DNA from: Podocnemis expansa
Lineage: Eukaryota; Chordata; Testudines; Podocnemididae
NCBI GenBank assembly: GCA_007922195.1
Contig: ML682014.1
Coordinates: 311,027 to 375,026 of the forward strand
DNA: 64,000 nt
Direction of reading: 5' to 3'
Shown here: positions 35,440-47,360 of the stretch, one piece after another
Layout: each line of letters opens with the position of its first letter
How positions within the stretch are numbered: the stretch's first letter is position 1
Notes under the pieces: generated by a model
Databases searched by the model: none
What the model was told of the DNA's origin: nothing
Seen by the model: the letters and a program-made list of their open reading frames with translations, nothing else
Translations under genes and position numbers: made by a program

Positions 35440-36155
35440 CTCTTTCAAGGTCACCACATCCAGTCTATGGGTAAATTTTGCTGATTCTTTCTGCATGACA
35501 CCCTTAAGATACAGTCTCTCTTGTTCATCCACCCAGCTAAAACGCTCATTCAAGATCTCATCATCTCACATATCGATGAATGCAATATCTTTTTGTCTGA
35601 GCTTGACAAATGCACTCTTTCCCCGCTTATATCTAGGGGTATATCCTACTAAGATAATTTCCCCAAGCCATCACTTTCTTTTCCTTCATTGGCTCCCTCT
35701 TCTCTCTTGGCTCAAACATAAGCCACTTGTCTTCACTTTCAAGACCCTTCCCAGACTATCACCTCTCATTCACTACTAAGATGTCACCTCTGGATTGACT
35801 CGATGTCAGACTATTTTTTACATGTTAAATTTTCAAATAATCAGCTTTTTGCTTTTTCCTATGCTTCCTCTCATGCTTAGGAGGAGCTGTTGTAAACATC
35901 TACAAAGTGATCTCATTACATTCTTTCAAATCCCTCTCTAAACCTCTCTCTTTCTGTGATACCTACACAAAAAGTGATGATGCTTAGGATGCTGGTGAGG
36001 TGACGCTACTGCCTGTCAGGCTGACCAAATCTCTATCAGGGCCTTTGTCTTACCATATGAGTACTTTTTGTTCTGTACTTCAGAGTACAATGGAATCCTG
36101 GTCCAGAGCTAGGGCTTCTAAGCACTCTGGTAATACGAGTAATAAATAATAATAC
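35440..36155 (+). mobile_element. L3/L2-type LINE 3' part, sense
   Basis: In shifting frames the + strand gives LIQDLIISHIDECNIFL (compare the LVISRLDYCNALL landmark), HWLPL and VFTFKTLPRLSPL, all typical of the CR1/L2/L3 clade C-terminal region. The 3' tail has GGAATCCTGGTCC, TAAGCACTCTGGTAATACG and a terminal AATAAATAATAATA array. The 94-codon frame at 35495-35779 is part of this relic and not a separate gene. Confidence 0.7.
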
Positions 36156-38788
36156 CATAAGTGAATGTTAGCATCTGCAGTTCAAGCACAGATGATACAG
36201 CAAAAAGTGAGGAAACTTTTTGATTACTACAAAATTAAAAATTGTTATTTATAAAGTGAGCAAACCAGGTGGTTAAGGAAGTTGTACAATAAAAAGTGAC
36301 ATTTTTATCAATTTGAAATAACCAAACCATTTTTGTACTTCTTTGTCACTGTTCTCTTATCCCAGAAATCATTCTTCTTTCTTTTGCTCCACAAAACATA
36401 GTTAATTCTAATTTATTGTTGCATCTGGCAGCCATGCAACATGAATAAACTATTTAAAATTTACCCTTAGCAGTGGATACAGAAATTGGTTTTGTGTGCA
36501 TGCATTACACTGTGCCCTTAGTATACATTTTCAGGCTCGAGTAATCTCCCATGGTACATTAAAATAATATCACAGATTTGTGTGAGAAGTTCCTTTTCAT
36601 TACAGTAGAAGCAGATATGAATAAATTGAAGAGAGGAAAGAACTTTGGTGTACTTGGTCTACCCATTTACAAGAAGAGTTTTGAAATTCAGTGCATACAC
36701 CTAATTTTGTTGAGCACCAAGTAAAAGTCTATCCCTTTCCTTCTTTTGTCCATTATATCTGCTCCATGCATCTCTTCTAGGAGTCAATTATATAACGTAA
36801 TGATTCCCTAGGGGAAGAAAGCCAGTGTAGTATCAGTAGTAAAACTGTTCTATATTTCCTTCAAATCACTTTACTGTGTCTCTGTAATCTGAGCACACAT
36901 TTCCCAAAGTCCCAGTGTAAACCTTTTAAGCATGTACACACTCATCAAGTTATCCTTTCACTGGATTTTAGTGTTTTTTCTACTTTATCTTAACATTTTA
37001 TAAATCTGTGTAGCTGTGAAACTATTTAAATGTGCCTTAAGCACAGATGGGATTATGTTCAAATATCTCTCTCAACAGTGAGCAAAGAGGAACAAGTCAC
37101 ATTATATCATTGCCTTTAATTAATACAAGAGATTAGCAAAACTACAGTGTTGTTTCTGCTAACCAACATTTTAAAACTATAGCCATTGCATTACTGATTT
37201 GTTGAACATAATCATAAACTGTAATTCAGACACCCTACAGATAAAAACATAGACTTCTTCAGGGTGTCTGAATAAGCAAGAATAATCCTGTTAAATGGAT
37301 CGTGTATGGAAGATGATAATAGGCATCACATGTTGTTCTGTTTAACTTAATGATTTACTAAAGGTGAAAGTCTTAAGAAATAGTTTATATACAGAAAGTA
37401 AAATAAACTAAGGAGGAAGGGAGAAACTATCTCAAGGTCAAGACTTAGTGGTAAAAGAAAGATGATAAAAAAGTCCAGCCTGTCAAAAATATATTTTTAA
37501 AGAAAAGATTGTAAGATAATGGAACTCTAAAGTCTCAGTTGAGTCCTACAGATAAAGATCTCTAAATATTTTTATACTTAGCTGAAGATTTATGACTTCA
37601 GAGTACAGTTCGACAGTCTATAAAAAGACTGCATTAGAAAGTGATGACTTGAGACAGAAGAGGTAATCAGCTTGTGGAGGGCACCACAACAGACTTATGA
37701 GTGTTTTGACCAGAGGAAAGTTTGTCAGAAAAGAGAAACTACAATCCATGCTTTGAAGGCCAGAGTAGGATTGTTCAGACAACAACCTTGGAAAACTGAC
37801 ACAAATCTGAACCAGTGAAACCATTGATTTGTTTAGTTTTCTGCAAATACTGTTATCCACCAGGGTAAGCACCCAAGATATGAATCTTACAATGATGGAA
37901 GATTCACTATTTAATTTAAATATAGAGAGGCAAGATAGATATGTCTTTTCAAATGGGAAAGCAGACTGGAAATTTTGATTAAATGGAGACAAGCCACTTC
38001 GACCATGATAACATTTTGTTGACCAAGTGATATTTTGGGTATTTTAAGTATGCCAAGCTGATCATACCACTGTTAATACCATGTTCCTCCACTGTGAATT
38101 AGTCATATAAAAAAACAACTGCACAGACAGAAGCTAACTTCACACAGATTTACAACCCCAACCATTACTCTGGAAAGTAAACTATTTGGATTTCAGCAAC
38201 ATACAAATGTAGGTATAATTTTATAATAGATTATTTATGAAAGTAAAATATAACCAGGTTATTATGTTTAATCACAGGGTTGAAAGATGTCATCAGTAAA
38301 GTGAGACCTGGTCTCATCTTTCAGGAGAATCAACATACTTAAGTAGATACTGAATTAAATGATGCGAACGTGATAGTAACTATCAGCGAGGACACAAGCT
38401 AGAAGGAATGGGAACAGAGATCCTCTGCCCTAGCGCTCTGTAGCAGAACTATTGTGCCTAAGGGAGACACAATGCCCTATACTAGAGGACTGGGAAAAAC
38501 CAAGTCTGAACAGTATTTGCTGCCCCAACCTTTTACAGACTGTAATGGGCACTTGTAATCATGCCAGTCCAGCCTGACTGGGTCCTTTCTTATTTATCAA
38601 CTGTTGGAAGTCTAAAACCAGCACTTTGTGTTAGTCCCTTAAGTCCTTGCCTGCTGGGAATGTGAGGAGCAGGACTGAACCTGTCACACAGCAGGAAGGA
38701 AGGGTATTTATTCTCTCCTTTCCATTTGTGCAGCATGCAGGGCCAGGCAAACTTCATCTTCAGAGAGCTTAATTTAAATCAATCACTC
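36156..38788. other. Anonymous AT-rich sequence, no gene
   Basis: One minus-strand frame, 37618-37992 (124 codons), is the longest outside repeats in this part, but it is L, S and F rich, has no domain I recognise and no supporting signals. Otherwise nothing. Confidence 0.4.
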
Positions 38789-38974
38789 TAATCACTCTTA
38801 TTTATCACATGAGCTTTTGTGGGAGAAAATCCCACTTTGTCTGGCGAAGTGGGATTTTCTCCCACAAAAGCTCATGCAATGAACAAATTTGTTAGTCTTT
38901 AAGTGTCACAGGACTTCTTGCTTCTTTTGCTGTACTAGACTAACATAGCTGCCCCCTTTGGAGCTAATCGCTCT
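38789..38974. mobile_element. Palindromic dispersed repeat, copy 4, with 10-bp target duplication
   Basis: TAATCACTCT at 38789-38798 and TAATCGCTCT at 38965-38974 differ at one base. The element 38799-38964 has near-perfect inverted arms around 38812-38876 (GAGCTTTTGTGGGAGAAAAT against ATTTTCTCCCACAAAAGCTC) with a very short centre, then the CTAGACTAACATAGCTGCC module. Confidence 0.8.
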
Positions 38975-39090
38975 GTGTTTTAGAGTGTTTCTGACTTTAA
39001 TATCTAGTTACTGGATCAATTCTGTCCTAATTTACATCTCAGAGGTATCATTTTCTCCTGTCAGACAATAATTTTTCTTCTCATTTATGC

Positions 39091-39126
39091 CCATGCAACC
39101 ACACTGAAGTTAATATGGTTGCATGG
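39091..39126. repeat. Inverted repeat, 11-bp perfect arms
   Basis: CCATGCAACCA (39091-39101) and TGGTTGCATGG (39116-39126) with a 14-base spacer; part of a fold-back repeat of about 39055-39156. Confidence 0.7.
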
Positions 39127-39156
39127 ATATAACTTTGAGTAAAACTTGGCCCTGTA

Positions 39157-39686
39157 TGTTTTTCAAGAAGGAAGCACCTTGGTCTTTGGGACAAATCATT
39201 TCAAGACAAAAGATGAGCTACAGAAAATAGAAAGTACCACAAAAAATGTCTACCTTTCCACTTTCTTAAAATTAAACAAATGTTACTTTCATATATTCTG
39301 AGATGACAGTTTGAGGAATATAACTGAAAAACTTCGGTGGCTTTAAAAACGGTTTTGGTCACTCTCTAAAAATGAGCACTTACAGAGGAAGAAAAAAGGT
39401 GAATCATTAAAGGAGCAATAGAATTTATAGTAAAATGTAGAAGAGGTGGATTTTGACAGATTTTACTCATCTCCATGCCACATAAAAACCACTCTGACCC
39501 AAAGAGATTCAAAACAAATGTATTGACATTGATTGAGTTCCTAGTTCCAATATAAAGAAATTAAAGCTTGATATGGCATGTTTTGGTTGCCAGTGTGTCA
39601 CAAGCACTTAAAATAGCATCAGAGTCAGTTGTTCAGTTTCCAGAACTGGAAATGGCTCTTCTTTGTAGTGGAGTGTTAACACCATA
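39157..39686. other. Anonymous sequence, no gene
   Basis: Nothing recognised. Confidence 0.35.
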
Positions 39687-41940
39687 ACAATCATGGAAAC
39701 CGGAAGGGACCATGAGAGATCATCGAGTTCAGTCCCCTGCACTCATGCCAGGACCATGTACCCTCTTAAACTATCCCTTACAGGTGCCTGTCTAACCTGC
39801 TCTTAAAAACTTCAAATGATGCTTATGCAACTTATTCCAGTGGTTAATCACCCTGACAGTTAATACATCCCAGAATGGTGTTTGCTTTTCTTGCAACAGC
39901 ATTACATTGCTGACTCATATTTAGCTTGTGGTTCACTGTGATACCCAGATCCCTTTCCTCAATACTCTTTTCTAGGCAGTCATTTCCCATTTTGTATACG
40001 TGCAATGGATTGTTCTTTCCTAAGTGGAGTACTTTGCACTTGTCTTTATTGAATTCCATTCTGTTTACCTCAGACCATTTCACCAGTTTGTCCAAATCAT
40101 TTTGAATTGTGATCCTATCATCCAAACTATTTGCAACCCTACCAGCTTGGTATCATTGGCAAACTTTATAAGTGTACTCTCTATTTCATCATCTAAATCA
40201 GAGGTGTCAAACTCATTCAACGTAGGAGGCCACACTGGAGGGCAGGACATCTGTCACAGGCCATGTGTCTGCATGGGCTCCCCAACCCTTGCCCCTGTCA
40301 GGTTCCGAGTGGCATGGGCTCCTCTTCCCCTTCCCAACCCTGCAGGTTCTGCAACACCTTCCCTTTTCCTACGGGCTCTCCGTTGTCATGCTGGAGCCCT
40401 GACCTCCCCTTCTCCTATTGTGCAGGTCCTGGACTCCCCCTTCCCCAACTTAGCCACTCCTGGACCTTTCTCCCCAGCTGGGAAGCCCCCAGAACCCCCT
40501 TCCCCTTCCTTTTCCACTTCCCCTGCTTTGTGGTGGCAGGCATTGGCAATCAGTCTCAGTCACAGCCATAGGCAGGCTGGGCTCCTGCCTCCCCTCCTCC
40601 CTGCCCACTCACTGTCAGTCATTCAGCATGGTGACCTCTGGTTGGTTCAGTCCCAGCCGGGCTTTGATTGGCTCATTCCCACTTGTGCACCGTCACTTTT
40701 TCCCTTTTTTATTTGTGATTCGTGCAATGTGCAGTCAATCAGAGTAGCATGCCAACTGACTGACAGGGAATAGTTGGGGGTGGGGGAGATGGTACAGTGG
40801 CTCATTGGGAGCCAACCCAGCCTGCTGTGACTGAGACTCTGATTGGCTGACAGGCGACAGTAGGACTGAGCCGGGATTGGCTGAAGCACTTCCTTTGTTC
40901 CTGTGCTCTGACCCACTCACACGATTTGAGTCACAAGCACGCTTAGCACTGCTCTGTTGGAGGCAGCCTGTCTGTTGTTCCCTGCGGCTGCAGACAGCTC
41001 CCAGGCACAGCCCAGGCAGCAGCTCTGTGGGCTGGATCAGTGTCCTTGGTGGGCTGGATCCATGAGTTTGACACCCTTGATCTAAATCATTGATTAAAAT
41101 ATGGAACCCAACCAGACCCAGAACCAATCCCTGCAGTTCCCTGCTCATTATGCCCTTCCAATATGACTGTGAACCATTTATAACTACTTGCTGGGAGTGC
41201 TTATCCAACCAGTTTTTCATGCATCTTACAGTAGTTCCATCCAGGAGGCTATACTTCCCTAGTCTGGTAATTAAAAGGTGATGTAAGACCATTTCAAAAG
41301 CCTTACTAACATCTAGATACATCCCATCTACCACTTCCCTTCTATCCACAGGGCTTGTTACCCCATCATAGAAAGCTATCAGGTTGGTTTGACATGATTT
41401 GTTCTTGACAAATCCATGCTGACTATCATTTAGCAGCTTATTCTCTTCCAGATGCTTGCTAACGGATTCCTTAATTATTTCCTCTGTTATTTTTCCTGGT
41501 ACAGAGGTTAAGCTGACTGATCTATATATAATTCCCTGAGTTGTCCTTATTTCCCTTTTTATAGATAGGCACTATATTTGTCCCTTTCCAGTCCTCTGGG
41601 GCCTCTTCAGTAGTCCATGATTTTCAAAGATAATAGCCAATATTCAGATATCTCATGAGTCAGCTCCTTGAATATTCTAGGGTGTATATCATAGGCATCT
41701 AACTTGTCTAGGTAATTTTTAACTCGTTCTTTCCTTATTTTAGCTTCCAATCCTATCCGGTTCTTACTGCCCTCTCCTATGTCAGGCATCCAGTCACCAC
41801 CAACCTTCTTAAATGAAAAAAATCATTTAGTTCCTCTGCCATTTCCACATTTTCTGTTATTGTTTTTCCCTCTTTGTTGTGTAATGGATTTTGCATTGAT
41901 ATGGACCTATCATTGATATTAAATATTATAGCATAATTCA
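39687..41940 (-). mobile_element. CR1 LINE, antisense, split by a hAT
   Basis: On the minus strand, from 5' to 3', the frames give KERVKNYLDKLDAYDIHPRIFKELTHEI (41607-41789), then YLDVSKAFEMVLHHLLITRLG, VKNWLD-like MKNWLDKHSQQVVING, VLGLVGFHILINDLDQG (41349 downwards), and after the insertion DLDKLVKWSEVNRMEFNKDKCKVLHLGKN and NHKLNMSQQCNAVARKANTILGCI (40125-39844). These are the ordered CR1 ORF2 reverse-transcriptase blocks. The 3' UTR (GGAAACCGGAAGGGACCATG) sits at the low-coordinate end. The catalytic FADD region lies where the hAT entered. Frameshifts between blocks show it is inactive. Confidence 0.92.
40191..41087. mobile_element. 881-bp hAT non-autonomous element inside CR1, perfect 8-bp duplication
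   Basis: The element 40199-41079 begins CAGAGGTGTCAAACTCAT and ends ATGAGTTTGACACCCTTG, inverted with two mismatches. ATCTAAAT stands on both sides (40191-40198 and 41080-41087). Excision restores the CR1 reading. The interior is GC-rich (40260-41060) and contains several ATTGG (inverted CCAAT) boxes at 40667, 40804, 40842 and 40876. A 249-codon + frame (40024-40773) crosses the CR1 border and is an artefact. Confidence 0.93.
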
Positions 41941-41948
41941 CGGTACTG

Positions 41949-42838
41949 TCATTGGTCCATATAGGCCCTCAGCAGCACATGACCCACCAAACAGGTGCTT
42001 CCTAGTAATGGTAGAGTGAATCGTTTCAGTGATACCCCATCTGGTGGTCTGTGGTTGGTCTCTCTCACAGCTGTTTATTCTGTTACAGGATCTCAGCTCA
42101 CCAGCTGAGTCGTTTAGTCCCCCTTCTGAGGTACAGTCCAGTTCTGGCTGGCCCATTTGCATCAATGGCAACCACTGTTCGTTCACTTCTCATCTGTGGT
42201 CTCTCCACCCACGGGTGGTCTGGGGAAGGTGTGTGGGACCTGGGCCCACCCACTTCTCTGGTCCCTGGCCCAGGGACCCTATGCACTCCATTGAGTGCCA
42301 TCTCAATCCCCTTGCTTCTTTCCAGCTGGTGCCTCACCAGATCCCCAGGGCCATTCAGACCTTCCCAGGTACCTGTAGCCCTTGTGTTAAGGCTATGCTC
42401 TAGTCCAGGCATGGCCAAACTGCAGCTCAGGAGCCGCATGTGGCTCTTGAATGAAAAAGTGTGGCTCCCGGAAGAACGTCAGCAAATCAATTGAGTAGGT
42501 AAAAGTATATGGCTATATGCCTCAGTGTGGCTCTTGAAGGTTTAATAATCAACTTGTGTGGCTCTTGAGTTCCATAAGTTTGGCCACCCCGCTCTAGGCA
42601 AACCCTAGCAGTGCCCCATGGAGCTGTCCAGGGTTCTATTTCCTACAGCCCTGCTGACAGCACAACCTTCTTCCTTCCACATCTGGGGCAAACTGTCCAG
42701 AGCAGGAGCTGCAGCCCTGTCTTTAAACAGGCTTCAGGGCCCTGATTGACTCTGCAGCTGCCTGCTTCCACTGGCCACTCACTTTCTGCAGGGTTTTTAA
42801 CCCCTTTCATGCTGGAGTGGGGAGACAACCCCACTACA
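41949..42838 (-). mobile_element. LTR-like block, unclassified
   Basis: A GC-richer block with outer ends TGTCATTGG and CCACTACA, giving TG...CA limits. On the minus strand it starts TGTAGTGGGGTTGTCTCCCC, which resembles a reptile solo LTR start from memory. No convincing target duplication is seen and no primer-binding or coding region is present. It is interrupted by a hAT at 42406-42591. The class is uncertain. Confidence 0.35.
42398..42599. mobile_element. hAT-type MITE, 8-bp target duplication
   Basis: The 186-bp element 42406-42591 begins CAGGCATGGCCAAACTGCAG and ends AAGTTTGGCCACCCCG. Flanks CTCTAGTC (42398-42405) and CTCTAGGC (42592-42599) match at seven of eight bases. Inside, 'GTGGCTC(t/c)(t/c)G' recurs four times. 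Confidence 0.85.
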
Positions 42839-44809
42839 GTCCAATATGCTGCATTAATTTCTGTGAGAACTGGTAACCTAAGCCAAATTCTACTATTTAT
42901 ATTTATTGTTCACTGCCTGGAATGAGTTTCCCACTAAACAATACACAAAAATTAAAACAGGCCCTTCTTTAGACCTTTTAATCAGGTATCATGATTGAAA
43001 GGATTACACTAGTACTCACAGTTTTGGAGGAGAATCACTAGACAGATAAACTCATGGATGATTATTATTCTCATTTCAATACTTTGTATTCTTCAGATCA
43101 CTATGCAATCAGTAACTATCTCAAGGTACAATATTGCTTGATTTTTTAAACAAAAGCAAATATATATATTTAAACCATAAAAAATTTCTACTACATTCTG
43201 TAATAGCTAAGTCTTATATTGATTTTGAGGTATCCTAAAATGTCTATGTAAAAAAGTCACTGAGTTCAGATTTAAAATATAGTGAAATACTAAGAGAGCT
43301 GGAGAGGAGTAATAAAAACAGTTAAGTAAATCAAGACAGGACAGCTGCTGGCTATGCTATAACACACACGGATTTGGGGGTCTTTTGTCCTTGAGAAACG
43401 CCTGAGAGTTCAGAAAGACAACAGAAACTGTGCGTACAAATGTCGAGTACCTCAGAAACTAGAACTTTCAAATAGTGTGTGGGTAAGATGGACAATGTTC
43501 TTCCCATTCTCACCCTTTCATTCTATAAGCCTGGCTTTGTCTATCTTCTGGATTTAATCTCCCTCCACCCTCCAATTTAGTCCACACACACAAATGCCTA
43601 ACCACAAGTTCCTGAACCCATTCCTACTTCTTTTGCTGGCATCAGACCATGACCAAAGATAAATTCTGGGTGTAACCTTTAAGCCTAAGGTTTTCTATTA
43701 TGTCCACACTCCAGGTGAAGAAACCATGAGTGGGGAAGATCTGGGTCCTCTGGGGGGATCGATGTCACTGACAGTGCGGGAGTGAGAATAACAGTGTATT
43801 AACTTGAGCCTGATGGGGCTGGCTGTATTGCCAGTACTGTGTTTTTTGCCGCAAGAGCAGATTTTTTTATATTGCCATTTCAAACTATCTAGAACAAACA
43901 ACGCTGCAGTCAGGTAAACAGAGCCTAATATTTAAAGAAATAGGAATAAATTTATTTAACCTCACACTGTGAATGTCAGACTCCCTGATTTTTACCTCAT
44001 TCCCTGGCTCTCATCAAGCTTGACCTTGAAATAACATCAAATGATTTAGTCATTAAGCATTCGCTAAAGACTTTCTTCCATTCTGCGGCTACGTGGCAAA
44101 TATTAGCTAAGACTGAGTTCTTTAGCCCTTACACAGTTAAATTTGGGTCAGTGCAGGGAACATTCAAAATTTATGGGCAAAGAATATTCTGTTGTCTATT
44201 TACCATTTTAGTCACCTCCAGAATAGAAAATGTGTTAGAGCTGTATCCAAAATTACAAAACTGAACACTGTAAAGCATGGAAATACAAAATAAAACTATC
44301 CTTAAAAACTGCAATTGTATCCACACCCACCTATATGCTTCCCCCGCTACAAAAAATTATAATTCAGTTTAAAATATGTTTGATTTCTACTGATATCCTA
44401 CTTTTTTTCCAATTATTCTATACATGCAAGCAAATATGCTTTATAGCAAGCCCAGCTATAATTTCCATAAGGCATAACTTGTCATTCCTATGTTCAGCCA
44501 GGCACAAAGCTCCTGAAGTTCATATTAATCTAATCGTACAAACTTTCAAAATCTAACATCTTACTTTCCAAAGCAAGATCAGCAAAAAACCAATTTTAAT
44601 GGCATACAGCAAAACATTGAGAACTATTTTGTATAATTTTTCAAATTTAACATATGCTGACCAATTTGTCCAATACTGTGCACTAATGAAAAAAACAGTA
44701 CTGAGTCAAAAGGACATGTATGAAATTTCAGGCAGTCTGGTTAAATTTTGGTAAATTCATTAGTAAAGCCACCATAATTAAGAATATATGTGGATGTTGA
44801 ACAGTATGT
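42839..44809. other. Anonymous AT-rich sequence, no gene
   Basis: Apart from a weak Harbinger-type word ATTATGTCCACACTCCAGG at 43697, nothing is recognised. Confidence 0.4.
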
Positions 44810-45397
44810 GTTGTCACCAGGGGCATCGCTGCCCCAGGGACAGACCTGGGGCACGGCCCTTGGCCCCACCCCTGGCCCACAGGCAACACCCCTGGTCACA
44901 GGCCACGCCCCCTGGCCGGGGCAGGGCTGGAAGCTGCTGCGTGCCGCTGTGGGCAGCTGGGCCCCGCATCCCTGGCCGGGGACAGGGCTGGAAACGGCCA
45001 CGGGCAGCTGGGCCCCACATCCCCGGCTGGGGACGGGGCCCAAGCGGCTGCCATTGCTGCAGGTGGCCGAGCCCCGGATCCCCGGCTGGGGACAGGGCTG
45101 CCTCGGCTTTGGGTGGCTGGGCCCTGGATTGCCCACTGGGGATGGGGCTGCTGCGGCCACAGCCATGGGAGGCTGGGCCCCAGATCCCTGGCTGGGGCCG
45201 GGGCCGGAGCAGCCTCTGTGGTCGAGCCCCGGATCCCCAGCTGGGGACGGGGCTGATGCAGCTGTGGGTGGATGGGCCATGGATCTCCAGCCCAATTGGG
45301 CCGGAGACCGGGGGGCCCGCCAGACCCGGGGCACTGGCTCTGGGATTCAGGACATGTGCCCCGGGTGCCCAGCATCAGCAACACCCCTGGTTGTCAC
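44810..45397. mobile_element. GC-rich hAT-type element with internal tandem repeats, perfect 8-bp duplication
   Basis: The 572-bp element 44818-45389 begins CAGGGGCATCGCTG and ends CAGCAACACCCCTG, inverted termini. GTTGTCAC flanks both sides (44810-44817 and 45390-45397). The interior has about six degenerate units of 50-60 bp, each with a CCCCGGCTGGGGACGGGGCTG-like core (starting near 44968, 45020, 45080, 45130, 45187 and 45234). Long frames on both strands (up to 206 codons) come from this GC-rich repeat and are not genes. Confidence 0.88.
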
Positions 45398-45460
45398 ATG
45401 TCTGACATGAGTGAACCTTGCTAAGTAAGGAGTATGCGGAAAATATCATTTTAACAGTGA

Positions 45461-45743
45461 GGGCTTGTCTGCACAGCAGGGAAGGTTTTGGTGGCAGTGT
45501 AAAGGAAATATGCAAGTTACTTAAAATAAGTTACGTATCTTCATTTGGTTACCTAGCACTTACTTACTGTGGTGCTTACAATGGCCTCCTATTGATCCAA
45601 TGCTCTTCCAGTTAAGGGTCTGGAGTTACTCAATCAATTTCCTGATCAACTCAACAGGTCTTCACAGACCTGCTCAGTCGATTGGGAAGATCAATCTGAT
45701 GGTGGTGAATTTATCGCCATCAGTGAAGAGCTTCCCATAGTCA
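45461..45743. mobile_element. Degenerate TAGACATACCC-family element (possible copy d)
   Basis: Left GGGCTTGTCTGCACAGCAGG, then TTAAGGGTCTGGAGTTACTC and GATGGTGGTGAATTTATCGC, the last being the counterpart of GATGGTGGTGATTTTGCCGC in copy c. The termini are eroded. Confidence 0.5.
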
Positions 45744-46452
45744 CAATAGCTTGAGAACGAAACCCTTAATTTTGAATTTGTCCACTTCCGAAGAGTTTAG
45801 TCAGAATGTTCACATTCTTTTAATGTTGTTAGATGCTGACTTTACTAAGTTTATCAAGGAATTCCAAGTGTGGAATTGAGATGATATATGATACATTGTG
45901 GCAGAGACTTCATCAGGGCTATCTACACTGGAATCATTACGGCTGTCTCAAAGAAATTCCAGTGAGTTCCTTAGAAATATTACAAACTTCATGTAAATGT
46001 GGTGTGAGACAGAATGTCAGAGTGGTTTGACGATGCTTTGAAGTTCATCTAATTGCACTGAGTCTTTATATACCTTGATGCATTTACCATGTGTTGCAGC
46101 ATAGTTGATTAAAAGCAACAGTTCAAAGATCTCCTAGTGACCCATTAGCCACAGATCATTCACATGAAAAGGGAATTGTTATGCTCTTCAGTGTTAGTGC
46201 CTGTACTCTTTTAGATGTTCTAAATGTGCCACTCATTGGCACAATAACTAGTAGGTTCCAAAGAAAGTGTCAGTGCATACTATTAAGGACCCTTAGTCAG
46301 AGAATAATTGGCTCATTGTGGACCTATAAAATAGAGTGCAATAGCTTTGAAGGAATCATGTCAAAGTGCACATGACTATAAACACTGTTTCACAGTGAAA
46401 TAGTACAAGCTTTATCTAATAGAAGATACTTGTTTACTTGTTTCTGAATTTA
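45744..46452. other. Anonymous sequence, no gene
   Basis: Nothing recognised; frames at most 65 codons. Confidence 0.35.
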
Positions 46453-46572
46453 AGACTATATCTACACTACAGTTTATGTCAACATAACCTATGTTGCTCA
46501 GAGATGTAAAAAAGCCATCCCCCTAAGCAATCTAAGTTTTACCAACACAAGTGTCTGTGTGAACAGCACTAT
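46453..46572. mobile_element. Harbinger-like left-end fragment
   Basis: AGACTATATCTACACTACAG, then AAGTTTTACCAACACAAGTG and GTGTGAACAGCACTATG, the opening blocks of a reptile DNA transposon family with GGCTATGTCTACAC termini. It is cut by the next element. Confidence 0.55.
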
Positions 46573-47010
46573 GGCTATGTCTACACTACAGGGCTCAGTT
46601 AAGACGGCTTAATAAAATCTAGTTTAAGACAGCTTAAAATAGACCTTATTAAGTCAGCTTAGAGTGTCCACACTCAAAATGCCAGAAGACTGCCCACGTC
46701 CAAACTGGCAGCTGCTAGGTCACTCTAGAAGTAGTGCATTGTGGGTAGCTGTACTCTAGTGCACACAGCAGAAGTGCCCCTCTCTCCTGGGCAATTGTTT
46801 ACTATAGGAAGAGAGTGAGCACACCACCCTCCATACTGTGTGTGGCAACAGGGAGTGCAGGGAGGTCAGGGAGGTGAGGTAGCCCAGCAATGTGCCAGCA
46901 CAGCACTCCACACCCTCCATGCATTGCCCAGACTCCTCAAGCTCTGGACCAGATGCCACAGGGCAACTGCCAGTGCAGGGGCAGGGCGCAGCAGTTGTTA
47001 AGACTCAAAC
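46573..47010. mobile_element. Harbinger-like element, right end not found
   Basis: Starts GGCTATGTCTACACTACAGG, the same terminus as 48074, and continues with AAGACGGCTTAATAAAATC and GACAGCTTAAAATAGACC. No inverted right end is visible before 47010, so the end coordinate is approximate. Confidence 0.45.
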
Positions 47011-47240
47011 ACCAGAAAACAGCACATAGAGGAAGGTGAAGGCAAGTTACCGGTTGTAATGGGAAAAAAAAATCCATAGTCATGATTTAATCCTGATTTC
47101 ACACAATCTAATCTAAAAGAAATAGCAACTTACTTTCTTTCTGTGTGCTGTTTCCCAGTCTTTGAATCTTAACAGCTACTTTGATTTGCTCTGATCCTAT
47201 GTCTTACACTCCACCGCATTTAATTCCTACCATTCTGTAA
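47011..47240. other. Anonymous sequence, no gene
   Basis: Nothing recognised. Confidence 0.3.
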
Positions 47241-47353
47241 GTTCCCCCATCTTCAAACCATCTGGCAAAGTGGGATTTTCTCCCACGAAAGCTCATCCAA
47301 TAAATAAATTTGTTAGTCTTAACCAGTGCCTCTGGACTCCTTGTTTGCTTTAC
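47241..47353. mobile_element. Palindromic dispersed repeat, copy 5, one arm only
   Basis: Contains CATCTGGCAAAGTGGGATTT, TTCTCCCACGAAAGCTCATC, AAATAAATTTGTTAGTCTT and CTGGACTCCTTGTTTGC, the centre and right arm of copy 1. The left arm is absent. Confidence 0.75.
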
Positions 47354-47360
47354 AACAATA

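Noticed and set aside
37618..37992. 124-codon minus-strand frame
   Set aside because: No homology I recognise; a length not surprising in 64 kb of sequence read in six frames.
40024..40773. 249-codon + strand frame
   Set aside because: It starts in antisense CR1, crosses the hAT border and has no domain, so it is a chance fusion of two transposons.
44788..45410. Overlapping 197-206-codon frames on both strands
   Set aside because: They span a GC-rich tandem array within a hAT with clear ends and target duplication; stop codons are scarce because the array is GC-rich.
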